Source: Leisingera sp. S132
GTDB taxonomy: Bacteria; Pseudomonadota; Alphaproteobacteria; Rhodobacterales; Rhodobacteraceae
Assembly (NCBI RefSeq): GCF_025144465.1
Contig: NZ_CP083554.1
Span: 44,465-108,464 of the forward strand
Direction: 5' to 3'
DNA: 64,000 nucleotides
Positions within the stretch are counted from its first letter, which is position 1; the number at the start of each line of letters is the position of its first letter. The notes beneath the pieces were generated by a model. It was not told the DNA's origin. It worked only from the letters and a program-made list of their open reading frames with translations, and made no database searches. Of the stretch, positions 53,220 to 61,003 are shown piece by piece. The position numbers and the translations under genes were made by a program.

Positions 53220-53837
53220 ATGGCCGGCACCTGGGATATGCTCGGCACCGGCGGGCCAGTGATCGTGATCCTGGCGCTGATGTCGCTTCTGTCGCTGACG
53301 GTGATTGCCGTCAAACTGATCCAGCTCTGGCCGGTTCGCTCCGGCGGGCAAGCCCGCGAACAGGCGCTGACCCAATGGAAGGACGGCGACCGCAAGCAGG
53401 CGCAGGACAGCATCGCAGGCGCCAATTCCCCCGCCGACCGGGTCATGGCCTATGCCATGCAGGCGCTGCAGGAAGGCCTGCGCGGCCCGCTGCTGCAGGA
53501 CGAGTTGCAACGCCGCGGCAATGAGGAGGTAAGCCGGATGAACTCGCTTATCCGCCTGCTGGAGCTCATCGCCATGGTCTCACCGCTCCTCGGCCTCCTT
53601 GGCACCGTTCTCGGCATGATCCAGTCGTTTCAGGAACTGGAGCTGGCACAGGGCGCCGCCAATGCCTCGGTGCTCGCGGGCGGCATCTGGCAGGCGCTGC
53701 TGACCACCGCCGCGGGCCTGCTGGTCGCCATCCCCGCCGCCGTCGCCGCAGGGCTGTTCGCCGCCCGCATCGACGCCGCCGCGCAAGCCATCGAAAGCGC
53801 CGCCGGCCGCCTGCTGCTGATCGACGGGTCGCGCTGA
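53220..53837 (+). CDS. TolQ/ExbB/MotA-family proton channel protein
   Basis: A 205-residue inner-membrane protein with three membrane helices: near residues 12-34, and two in the MotA/TolQ/ExbB domain (about 110-190) with the sequence LIAMVSPLLGLLGTVLGMIQSF and ILAGGIWQALLTTAAGLLVAIPAAVAAG-like strings. The threonine and proline residues of the family channel are present. With the TolR-like proteins that follow it should form a proton-driven motor in the inner membrane. It is too short and out of context for the housekeeping Tol-Pal system. Confidence 0.9.
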   Translation: MAGTWDMLGTGGPVIVILALMSLLSLTVIAVKLIQLWPVRSGGQAREQALTQWKDGDRKQAQDSIAGANSPADRVMAYAMQALQEGLRGPLLQDELQRRGNEEVSRMNSLIRLLELIAMVSPLLGLLGTVLGMIQSFQELELAQGAANASVLAGGIWQALLTTAAGLLVAIPAAVAAGLFAARIDAAAQAIESAAGRLLLIDGSR

Positions 53838-53868
53838 GATATGCGCTTCCTTCGCATCATAAACACCC

Positions 53869-53953
53869 CGGGCCGCCTGCGGCCCGGTTCACGCCCGGCC
53901 CCGCCCCCCAGGGCGGGCGTGAAAACGCCCCCCCTCGGGGCCGGGCGTGAACC
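53869..53953. repeat. Nested inverted repeats between TolQ-like and TolR-like genes
   Basis: An 8-bp stem (CGGGCCGC/GCGGCCCG, 53869-53886) abuts a perfect 17-bp inverted repeat (53886-53902 and 53937-53953) with a 34-base spacer. The 143-base gap is otherwise without a gene. These could form a large cruciform or RNA hairpin that lowers expression of the genes downstream. Confidence 0.7.
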
Positions 53954-53980
53954 TGACTTCGGGGCCGAACGGCTCCTGCT

Positions 53981-54394
53981 ATGACCCTCAACCGCCCAGC
54001 CCGCCCCCGCGCCCTGATCTCGCTGGTGCCGATGATCGACGTCATGCTGATCCTCTTGGTGTTCTTCATGGTGACTTCCACCTACCTGAACCTCGACATG
54101 ATCCCGGCGGTGAACCCCTCAGAAGGCGCTGCAGCGGGCAGTCCCCAAACCCCGGCAGGCACCCTGATGATCCGCCTTGGTGCTGACGGCGTGCCGGTGC
54201 TGCGCGGCACGGCATTGGACAGCGAAACCCTTCAGTCCGCCCTGTCCGCCGCCGTCGCAGAGGAACCCCTCACCCAGGTGGTGATCCTGCCCTCTGGCGC
54301 CGCCCGGACCCAGGCGCTGATCACCGTGATGGACGCCGCCGCGCTGGCCGGCGTCACCCGCCTGCGCGTCCTGCGGCTGGAGGCGGCGCCGTGA
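53981..54394 (+). CDS. TolR/ExbD-family protein (first copy)
   Basis: A 137-residue protein with one membrane helix carrying the proton-path aspartate (VPMIDVMLILLVFFMVTS, Asp near residue 20) and a small periplasmic domain (LMIRLGADGVPVLRG, TQVVILPSGAARTQALITVMDAAALAG). It overlaps the second TolR-like gene by four bases (GTGA). It should dimerise inside the pentameric TolQ-like channel. Confidence 0.9.
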   Translation: MTLNRPARPRALISLVPMIDVMLILLVFFMVTSTYLNLDMIPAVNPSEGAAAGSPQTPAGTLMIRLGADGVPVLRGTALDSETLQSALSAAVAEEPLTQVVILPSGAARTQALITVMDAAALAGVTRLRVLRLEAAP

Positions 54395-54798
54395 AACTCA
54401 ACCGCCCCGCCCGCGGGTCCCATTCCGAGACCATCATCGCCCTGATCGACGTGGTGTTCTTCCTGCTGGTGTTCTTCATGCTGATCGGCCGCATGGATGC
54501 CACCGCCCCCTTCGACGTGCGCCCCGCCACCGCCGTCACCGGCCGCGACATGCCTGCAGGCGGCATCACCCTCGCAGTGTCCGCCAGCGGAGACCTGGCG
54601 CTTGATGGCGAGGCCATCACCCGCGAGGCCCTCTCCCCTGCCCTCGCCGCTCTCCTGGCAGACGACCCTGCCTTACGCCTGCGCATCAACGCCCACCGCA
54701 CAGCCGAACTGCGCAACGTTTTGCCGCTGGTGGCCCGGGGCGAGGCGCTGGGATTTACAGATGTGGTGCTCGTGGTCACCCCGGAAACAGACGGATGA
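54391..54798 (+). CDS. TolR/ExbD-family protein (second copy)
   Basis: A 135-residue paralogue of the previous gene with GTG start. The membrane helix has the conserved aspartate (TIIALIDVVFFLLVFFMLIG), and the periplasmic part reads GGITLAVSASGDLALDG and RLRINAHRTAELRNVLPLVARGEALG. Two different ExbD-like subunits suggest a heteromeric motor. It overlaps the next gene by four bases. Confidence 0.9.
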   Translation: MKLNRPARGSHSETIIALIDVVFFLLVFFMLIGRMDATAPFDVRPATAVTGRDMPAGGITLAVSASGDLALDGEAITREALSPALAALLADDPALRLRINAHRTAELRNVLPLVARGEALGFTDVVLVVTPETDG

Positions 54799-56138
54799 CG
54801 CGCGCGCCGGCCATATGGGCACTGGGGCTGTCCGCCTCTGCCCTGGTCCACGCCGCAGGCGCCGGCGCGCTACTGATTTCGCTCACCCCGGACCCGCTGC
54901 CGCAGCAGCCAACGCCCGAAAGCAGCCTCAACCTGCAGGCCCACCGCATCCCAAGGTCCGAAGCCGTACCGCAAACGGCAGAAAGCGAACAAGCCTCTGA
55001 AAGCAAGGGCCAAACCCAGGGTCTCGCCGCAGGCAGCATCCCCCAGTCCAGGGCGCAGCCCACGGCCCCCGCCGCGGACAGCCTTAAACCCGCAGCGGCC
55101 AAGACCTCCGCCGCCGCCCCGGCCCGGGCACCGGCCGGCAGGCTCGCCAGCGCCGCAGCCCCGCTGACACCCGCACCAGCGGCGCAACCGGACACAGCCG
55201 CCCTGCCGCAAACCGCCCCTGCCAGCCAGCCCGGCCCCCAGGCACAGCCCCAGGCCGTCCCCCTGCCGGGCGCGGCGCCCGCGCCTCAGCAGACCCCGGC
55301 TGCCGTTCCAGACGCCCCCCGCATCAAGGCCGCGCTGGCCTTCCAGGGCGGCTCCGGCGACATCGACCCGGTCTCCCTCGCCGCTTTCCAAAGCTTCATG
55401 CAGCCCGGTGATGCAGCGGCTGAGGGCGACCCCCTGCGCGATGGCGTTTCCGGCATCCTCGCCGCCGTCCCCTGCGCCCGCCTGCAGGTTGCCTTTGTCC
55501 CCGGAACCGCCACGCTGGAGGTCCGCGGCCACCTGCCCGAAGACGGGCTGCGCAGCCCGGTTCTGGCCGCCCTGCAGGCGCAGATGGGGACTGACATCAC
55601 AGTATCGGACCAGATGCGCCTGCTGCCCCGCCCGCAATGCGGCGCGCTGGCGGGTATTTCGAACGTCGGCCTGCCGCAAAGCACCGACCAGATCACCAAT
55701 CCGCTGCTGGTCGGCAGCGACGCCCACGCCCGGGTGCTCGACTATTCCGGCGGTGAGCGGCTGTTCTTCGACCTCACCGCCCCGGACTACCCGGCCTTTG
55801 TCTACGTGGATTACTTCGACGCCGGCGGCGCGGTGCTGCACCTGTCGCCAAACGAGCTGGTGCCGCTGGCGGAGGCCGCGCCCAAGACCGCCCTGCGGGT
55901 CGGCGCCAAGGCGGCCGGAGACCCCGGCCTGCAAATCACTGTCGCACCGCCCTATGGCCAGGAAATCGCCGTCGCCTTCGCCGCTTCCCATCCGCTCTAT
56001 GACGGCCTCCGCCCGCTCAGCGAACCCGCGGAACCCTACCTCGATTTCCTGCGCGCCCAAGTGGCCGCAGCCCGCGCCGAACATGCTGATTTCAAGGGGG
56101 AATGGGTCTATTTCCTGATCACCACCCACGCCCCCTGA
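54795..56138 (+). CDS. TonB-like protein with C-terminal DUF4384-like domain
   Basis: A 447-residue protein. A single N-terminal membrane helix (IWALGLSASALVHAAGAGALLIS) and a long Pro/Ala/Gln-rich stretch (about 30-180) resemble TonB. The C-terminal half is periplasmic: a BON-like segment (ATLEVRGHLPEDGLRSPVLAALQAQMG) and then a beta-rich domain (LLVGSDAHARVLDYSGGERLFFDLTAPDYPAFVYVDYFDAGGAVLHLSPNE) similar to the end of the PpkA-like kinase. It would transmit motor energy across the periplasm. Last gene of the TolQR-like operon. Confidence 0.82.
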   Translation: MTRAPAIWALGLSASALVHAAGAGALLISLTPDPLPQQPTPESSLNLQAHRIPRSEAVPQTAESEQASESKGQTQGLAAGSIPQSRAQPTAPAADSLKPAAAKTSAAAPARAPAGRLASAAAPLTPAPAAQPDTAALPQTAPASQPGPQAQPQAVPLPGAAPAPQQTPAAVPDAPRIKAALAFQGGSGDIDPVSLAAFQSFMQPGDAAAEGDPLRDGVSGILAAVPCARLQVAFVPGTATLEVRGHLPEDGLRSPVLAALQAQMGTDITVSDQMRLLPRPQCGALAGISNVGLPQSTDQITNPLLVGSDAHARVLDYSGGERLFFDLTAPDYPAFVYVDYFDAGGAVLHLSPNELVPLAEAAPKTALRVGAKAAGDPGLQITVAPPYGQEIAVAFAASHPLYDGLRPLSEPAEPYLDFLRAQVAAARAEHADFKGEWVYFLITTHAP

Positions 56139-56523
56139 GTTTTCCCGCACCGGCAGCACTCCCGCGCCCGCAGGCCCGCGGCTGACGCCGCCAGGCCTTG
56201 GCGGCCTTGGGCCCGGCGCTGCGCTGGCGCGCAGCGCGCCACCCGCCGTTGTCCGGGTCAAGGGCTGCGCCCGCAGCCGCGCGGCACGCGCGGTGCACCC
56301 CTGAGGCGGCCGACGGCGGGTAATCATTGAAATGGCGCCTTAAGGGTAAACTTGCCCTTAAGCGCTTCTCAGTAAATGAAAATCCGGTTCCGCCCGCCCC
56401 CCGCTTGCCCGTCCGGCCCCGGCGCTGTGCGCAGCACAGCGCCACGCCCAACCGGAACGGTGCATTTTCAAATGCGCCGGAACGGGCGGGAGCCCCCTGC
56501 CCTGCCGGTTCAGACCCCGGAAA
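56139..56523. other. Convergent gap with GC-rich hairpins
   Basis: These 385 bases separate the TonB-like gene from the convergent caspase gene. No gene is supported. Two hairpins are evident: TGGCGCG/CGCGCCA (56225-56241) and GGCGCTGTG/CACAGCGCC (56421-56443, five-base loop). The region is repetitive in short GC words but contains no insertion sequence or long direct repeat that I could find. Confidence 0.6.
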
Positions 56524-58029
56524 TTACTGGCAGCCGCCGGCGGCCCAGCTCTTCAGCACCTGTTTCAGCGCCCCGCCAAAGGGGTGCTGCTTGCCCAGCG
56601 ACCGCTGCATGTTGAGGCTCAGGTAGGTGTTGCCCTGCGTGCACAGCCGCTCCCGGGTCCATTGGTGGCAGCTGCTGCAGGTCTGCTCTTTCCAATAGCT
56701 GTCCGGCAATCCTTCGATGGGCGGGAACAGCGGCGCCCGCGCCACCGCCTCAGCCAGCGTCAGTCCGGAAATCTCCGGGACGCCGACATGCAAGGGGCTG
56801 GCATAGGTCACCGGCCCGGCTTCGCCGGCCGCCGGCGCCGGCGCCTGTTCCGCGGCCACCTCAGGCGCCGCAGCAGGCGCCTCGCCGCCCGCCGCCGGAT
56901 CCTGTCCGGAACCTGCCGCCAGCGCTGCAACCTCCGCCGCGGCCATTTCCGCAAACTGCCCCTCCGGGTAGGCCATCAGATAGGCCTCATAAGCTGCCTT
57001 GCTGCCATCCCCCCGGGCCGCCTGGAACATCGCTGTCTCCGCGTCCGGAACCGGGGCGGGCGCCTGCGCGGCCTCTGCCGCGGGCCGGCCGGCCTGCAGC
57101 TCCTCCTGCATCAGCTCCGCCAGCAGCGCTCGCGCCTCACCGGCGTATGTGCCATCGCCATAGCCGCGCAGGTACAGCATGATCTGCATCGCGTCGCGCG
57201 ACGCCTGGATCGAGGCCCAGATCTGCGCTTCCTCAAGCTCTGCAGCGGTCATCGCCGCCTCCGGGGCCGCCGCGGCAAACATGAAATCGCTCACCAGCGA
57301 GGACGTGTCCCAGGGCGTCTGCTTGCCGCCGCTCTGTTCCAGAACCGCCCGGCGCACCTGTTTGAAAACCTGTTCGACCGGCGCCCCCGGCACCGTGATT
57401 TCGCGCGCCAGCGCCTCGGTGAAGGGGCTGTTCTCCCCCTCGCCGTCCAGCGCCACATCGCCCGGTGCCGTGGCATAGGCCAGGAAGGTGCCGGTCGGCG
57501 CCTTCATCTCCGCCAGGCCGCTCTCGTTCAGGTCGGCCACGGTCTCGAACGGATTGTTGCGGCAGGCGTCCAGGATCACGATGTTGGTGCGGTTGCGGGC
57601 CGACGCCATCTGCCGCAGGACCGACTGCGCCTCAATCGCCATCAGGTCCAGATCGGCGGCATCCGACAGCGCCACATCCACCGGCAAAAGGTAATTGCTG
57701 CCAAAGCTCTGCACCCCGTGGCCGGCGTAGTAAAACAGCCCCGTGGCGTCCTCTCCGGCGTTGCGCAGCTTGCGGCCGAACTGGGCAATCGCCCGTTTCA
57801 TTTCAATCTGCTTGGCGTCCGCCGCCAGGGTCACATCAAACCCCAGCCCCTCCAGCGTCGCGGCGATCAGCCGGGCATCGCGCACGGGGTTGTCCAGCGC
57901 TGAGACGGCACCATAGTTCGAGTTGCCGATCACCAGCGCCAGCCGTTCCCCGGCCAGGGCCCAGCTTCCCCAGAGGGACGCCGCAGCCGCCAGCAGGACC
58001 ATCCGGACCCGGATCATCAAAACTTGCAC
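56524..58029 (-). CDS. Secreted caspase-family protein with C-terminal CXXCH motif
   Basis: A 501-residue protein with signal peptide (VLLAAAASLWGSWALAGE). The caspase domain (about 28-250) keeps His104 (YYAGHG) and Cys156 (ILDACRNNPF). An Ala/Pro/Glu-rich spacer (about 310-400) follows, with TPR-like residues near 340. The last 50 residues hold CSSCHQW (Cys451, Cys454, His455) plus Cys463 and Cys500. CXXCH is the heme c attachment signature, but disulfides or zinc binding are also possible. The GTG start at 58029 has GGAG upstream; ATG 58017 is an alternative. Probably periplasmic. Confidence 0.85.
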   Translation of the reverse strand: MQVLMIRVRMVLLAAAASLWGSWALAGERLALVIGNSNYGAVSALDNPVRDARLIAATLEGLGFDVTLAADAKQIEMKRAIAQFGRKLRNAGEDATGLFYYAGHGVQSFGSNYLLPVDVALSDAADLDLMAIEAQSVLRQMASARNRTNIVILDACRNNPFETVADLNESGLAEMKAPTGTFLAYATAPGDVALDGEGENSPFTEALAREITVPGAPVEQVFKQVRRAVLEQSGGKQTPWDTSSLVSDFMFAAAAPEAAMTAAELEEAQIWASIQASRDAMQIMLYLRGYGDGTYAGEARALLAELMQEELQAGRPAAEAAQAPAPVPDAETAMFQAARGDGSKAAYEAYLMAYPEGQFAEMAAAEVAALAAGSGQDPAAGGEAPAAAPEVAAEQAPAPAAGEAGPVTYASPLHVGVPEISGLTLAEAVARAPLFPPIEGLPDSYWKEQTCSSCHQWTRERLCTQGNTYLSLNMQRSLGKQHPFGGALKQVLKSWAAGGCQ

Positions 58030-58217
58030 GTGTCTGCTCCACTTCTCGCCGCAGCACCTGCACTGCCGGGCATCTGTATCATTCTTAACGGTATTTGGTT
58101 ACCAAACTATCGCGTCCCTTGCACGCGGCAGCAAGACTGCTGTTAGTCTGGGCGCATCGCTTCCTGCCCGGCCCTGGTGCCGGAATGTCCCCTTTCAGCA
58201 ACCCGGATGGCTGCCGC

Positions 58218-59258
58218 ATGTTTCGCATAACCCTCTCAATAATAACACTTTTTCTCCTATCACTTCGCCCCGCCATGGCCGCTGGCCCGTTCGAGGGCGG
58301 CTGGCAGCTGACCCCCGAATCCTCTGCCATCAGGTTCATATCAATCAAAAAGGGCAGCATTGCGGAATCCAGCCGCTTTGCCGCCTTCTCCGGCAGCATC
58401 TCGGAGACGGGCGAGGCCAAGATCCACATCGCGCTCGACTCCGTCGACACCTCCATCGACCTGCGCAATGTGCGGATGCGGTTCCTGTTCTTTGAAACCT
58501 TCACCTACCCCGAGGCGGTGATCACCGCGCAGATCAGCCCGGACCTGATCGCCGGTCTGGCTGCCGTGCAGCGCAAGCAGATCGACCTGCCTGTGACCCT
58601 GTCCCTGCATGGGGTCACTGCCGGGCTGACCATCCCTGTTGCGGTCACCCTGCTGGACGACACCCGTGTCGCCGTGGCCACCGTGCAGCCGGTGATCCTC
58701 AAGCTGGAGGATTTCAATCTGAACCCCGGCCGCGAGAAGCTGGAGGAAGCCGCCGGTGTCACCATCACCCCCGTCGGCCTGGTCAGCATGGACCTGATGT
58801 TTGAGCGCGGCGGCGCGGGCAGCGCCTCTGTCCCCGCGGGGACAGTCACCGCAGGCGCCTCTGCCGCGCTGGAAGCGAGCGGCGATTTCAGCCGCGAGGC
58901 CTGCACCGGGCGGTTCGAAATCCTGTCGCAGGGCCGCAGCGTGAACTTCGCCCCCTCCACCGCGCGGCTTGATGCCAATTCCCGCGACTTCCTCAACAGC
59001 CTGTCCGACATCATCCGCCGCTGCCCCGGCATGGTGGTTGAGGTTGGCGGCCACACCGACAGCCAGGGCAAGGCCGCCTGGAACATGACGCTGAGCGAGA
59101 AACGCGCCGCCGCAGTGAACCAGTATCTGCAGCAGAAAGGCATCCCGGCAGAGCGGCTGGTCGCGGTCGGTTATGGCGAGACCGCGCCGCTGGTCTCCAA
59201 CGACACGGCGCAGAACCGGGCCAAGAACCGGCGGATCGAATTCAAGGTTTTGAACTGA
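58218..59258 (+). CDS. Secreted protein with YceI-like and OmpA domains
   Basis: A 346-residue protein starting at ATG 58218 with signal peptide MFRITLSIITLFLLSLRPAMA. Residues about 25-195 look like a YceI-type lipid-binding barrel (GGWQLTPESSAIRFISIKKGSIAES, AKIHIALDSVDTSIDLRNVRMRFLFF). A linker is followed by an OmpA peptidoglycan-binding domain (about 230-346: VNFAPSTARLDANSRDFL, VEVGGHTDSQGKAAWNMTLSEKRA, RAKNRRIEF). One of the 16-bp palindromes lies in the linker and encodes VPAGT. It would link peptidoglycan with a small lipid or the outer membrane; exact role unknown. Confidence 0.85.
   Translation: MFRITLSIITLFLLSLRPAMAAGPFEGGWQLTPESSAIRFISIKKGSIAESSRFAAFSGSISETGEAKIHIALDSVDTSIDLRNVRMRFLFFETFTYPEAVITAQISPDLIAGLAAVQRKQIDLPVTLSLHGVTAGLTIPVAVTLLDDTRVAVATVQPVILKLEDFNLNPGREKLEEAAGVTITPVGLVSMDLMFERGGAGSASVPAGTVTAGASAALEASGDFSREACTGRFEILSQGRSVNFAPSTARLDANSRDFLNSLSDIIRRCPGMVVEVGGHTDSQGKAAWNMTLSEKRAAAVNQYLQQKGIPAERLVAVGYGETAPLVSNDTAQNRAKNRRIEFKVLN
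58829..58844. repeat. 16-bp palindrome (partition-site candidate) inside an OmpA gene
   Basis: TGTCCCCGCGGGGACA, identical to ten other copies to the right. It lies in the linker between the YceI-like and OmpA domains and reads as VPAGT in frame. It is the leftmost copy and lies outside the par/rep genes. Confidence 0.85.
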
Positions 59259-59319
59259 ACACCCGGCCACGCCAGAAAATCCAGAGCTGTCCCCGCGGGG
59301 ACAGCCGCAGTAAACAACC

Positions 59320-59349
59320 AAAGGCCCGGCCCCAAGCCGGGTCTTTTTT
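59320..59349 (+). terminator. Intrinsic terminator of the OmpA-family gene
   Basis: CCCGGC and GCCGGG pair around CCCAA, flanked by AAAGG on the left and TCTTTTTT on the right. It stands about 60 bases past the stop of the secreted YceI/OmpA gene. Confidence 0.85.
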
Positions 59350-59807
59350 GTTTCGCCACTGGGGTCCACAAGACGGTTTCCCGCCTTGTCCCCGCGGGGA
59401 CAGTTCGCCTTTCCAGCCGCTGGCGGCGGGCAGAACCATCCGCTTTTTGCCTGGGTGTCCCCGCGGGGACAAACCGCATTTCTCTGCGGATCAGCCCGGT
59501 TTCAACTGTCTGTCCCCGCGGGGACAGGCACGCTGCATGACGCGCCACGGCCTGCGGAATGGCTGAGAACCGGGGGGTTGCTGCAGGGAGCATACCACCC
59601 GCCAAACGGGTTCGGCTGTACAGCAGAGCAGGCGTCACCGTCCGCGCCCTGCCGTATCCGGGGCTTTGTCCCCGCGGGGACAGCGGGGGAAAACAGGCTC
59701 AAACACGTTTATTAGACACCGGTTCCTGTCCCGTTTCCCGCGGTCAGCCCGGCCTGTCCCCGCGGGGACACTTGCGGAAAACCCTGTCCGCGTGGCCGCC
59801 AGACACC

Positions 59808-59834
59808 AAAAAAAGCCCGGCATCACTGCCGGGC
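59808..59834 (-). terminator. Intrinsic terminator of parAB
   Basis: On the minus strand an 8-bp stem (GCCCGGCA/TGCCGGGC) with a 4-base loop is followed by a run of T (seen as A on the plus strand). It lies about 40 bases past the parB stop and closes the parA-parB transcript. Confidence 0.87.
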
Positions 59835-59875
59835 CTTCCTGGTTTTGCACTGCTGTCCCCGCGGGGACAGTTGCC

Positions 59876-61003
59876 TCAGCTGTCCTCTTCGAGGGCCGCA
59901 AAAAACGCCGCGATGGCGCCTTCCAGCTTGTGCCGGTCGATCTCCGAGAAGTCGCGCTCCATCGCCATTTCGATCTTGCCGTCGCGGGCCTGGCAGCGGA
60001 CTGTCCCCGCGGGGACAGTGCAGCGCAGGGTGGTCTTGGCAACACCGGGGCGCGGCGCGGCAGGGCTGCGGGGCGCGTTCTTGCGCTTGCCTTCGGCAAA
60101 GCTCCGCAACACGTCCAGCTCCGCCTCCTCGGTTGCGGGCTGCAGCCGCGCCAGCATATCGCGCAACACCTGGGCGTTCATCGCATCCGCCTCCAGCCGC
60201 TTCTTCAGCTCCAGCCCCAGCGCCCGGGGAATCGATTCGGCGAACTTCAGATCATCCCCGACCGCCTTCAGAACCTGGGCGAAATGGCGGATATAGATCC
60301 GCTTCTGGCGGCCGGCAGAGGCGTAAAGATCGTTGACCGCATCCTCGATGGTCTCCGCACCGGTCTGCGTATCCTCGGCATAGCGCAACGCCAGCAGCGC
60401 CATTTCGGCAAAGGAGATGTCACGGCGCACCAGGTTCTCGTCCACCATCCGGCGGTACAGGGTCTTCAGCGAGTCGCCATTGGCAACCAGCCCCGCGGGG
60501 ATATGCGCATAGCTGTTGTCGCCGGTTTCGTTCAGCAGCTCCCAGTAGGCCTTCATCCGGCGGTAGCCCTGGATCAGCTCATACTGGCCGTTCTCCCTGG
60601 GCTCGACCCGGATCGGGTTCGAGAGCCCCACCGCCTTGATCGACGCCTTCAGCTCCTCCAGGTCCGGATCGCGGTCCTCCTTGCGGTCGCGGATCAGCTT
60701 TTTCATGCTGATCATGCCAATCGGGATCCGGTCGACCACCAGGCCCAGTTTCTTCAGCCGCACAAACTCATGCGCCAGCCGGTCGTTTTCAGCACGGATC
60801 TTCTGCTCTGCCTCCGCCCGGCTGCGCAACGCATCGGCGTTCTCGGAGATCGCGGTGGCCATCGGCCCGCGGCGCGGTTCAGACGGTTTGCGCATCCGCT
60901 GGTCCGGCTTCTGGACGGCGGTCTCCACGGGGACGGATTTTGGTTCAGAGGGGGTGTTTGGTTCAGTCGGGAAGTCGATGTCGAAGACTCTGCGTTTGCT
61001 CAT
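59876..61003 (-). CDS. parB: Plasmid partition protein ParB
   Basis: A 375-residue ParB-family protein. The ParB N-terminal (CTPase-type) domain is at about residues 85-180 (DPDLEELKASIKAVGLSNPIRVEP, YELIQGYRRMKAYWELL), with the central DNA-binding helical region after it (LVRRDISFAEMALLALRYAEDTQ, RQKRIYIRHFAQVLKAVGD). A variable basic segment (about 310-345) contains the palindrome-encoded VPAGT, and a helical C-terminal dimerisation tail follows. The start overlaps the parA stop by four bases. It is expected to bind the 16-bp palindromes around it. Confidence 0.92.
   Translation of the reverse strand: MSKRRVFDIDFPTEPNTPSEPKSVPVETAVQKPDQRMRKPSEPRRGPMATAISENADALRSRAEAEQKIRAENDRLAHEFVRLKKLGLVVDRIPIGMISMKKLIRDRKEDRDPDLEELKASIKAVGLSNPIRVEPRENGQYELIQGYRRMKAYWELLNETGDNSYAHIPAGLVANGDSLKTLYRRMVDENLVRRDISFAEMALLALRYAEDTQTGAETIEDAVNDLYASAGRQKRIYIRHFAQVLKAVGDDLKFAESIPRALGLELKKRLEADAMNAQVLRDMLARLQPATEEAELDVLRSFAEGKRKNAPRSPAAPRPGVAKTTLRCTVPAGTVRCQARDGKIEMAMERDFSEIDRHKLEGAIAAFFAALEEDS
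60002..60017. repeat. 16-bp palindrome inside parB
   Basis: Exact copy of TGTCCCCGCGGGGACA in the C-terminal part of parB, read in frame as VPAGT (flanked by RCT and VRC). It belongs with the array immediately to its left. Confidence 0.85.

Larger units (their letters stand above)
59259..59875. repeat. Cluster of 16-bp palindromes, presumed centromere-like region
   Basis: This 617-base gene-free region between the OmpA gene and parB holds seven exact copies of TGTCCCCGCGGGGACA starting at 59288, 59387, 59456, 59511, 59667, 59755 and 59854, at spacings of 55-156 bases. A degenerate copy is near 59726. Another exact copy lies inside parB at 60002. Most copies extend to an 18-bp palindrome with flanking C/G. 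Two terminators are interspersed. The density next to parAB suggests a parS array bound by ParB. Confidence 0.85.

Noticed and set aside
54795..56138. Calling the motor operon the housekeeping Tol-Pal or a siderophore TonB system
   Set aside because: There are no TolB, Pal or CpoB genes and no TonB-dependent receptor. The last protein lacks a TonB C-terminal box-binding fold and instead has a DUF4384-like end.
59288..60017. Regularly recurring short repeats suggesting a CRISPR array
   Set aside because: The repeat is a 16-bp perfect palindrome with irregular spacing of 55-156 bases, partly inside coding sequence, and no cas gene is present. It fits protein-binding sites instead.
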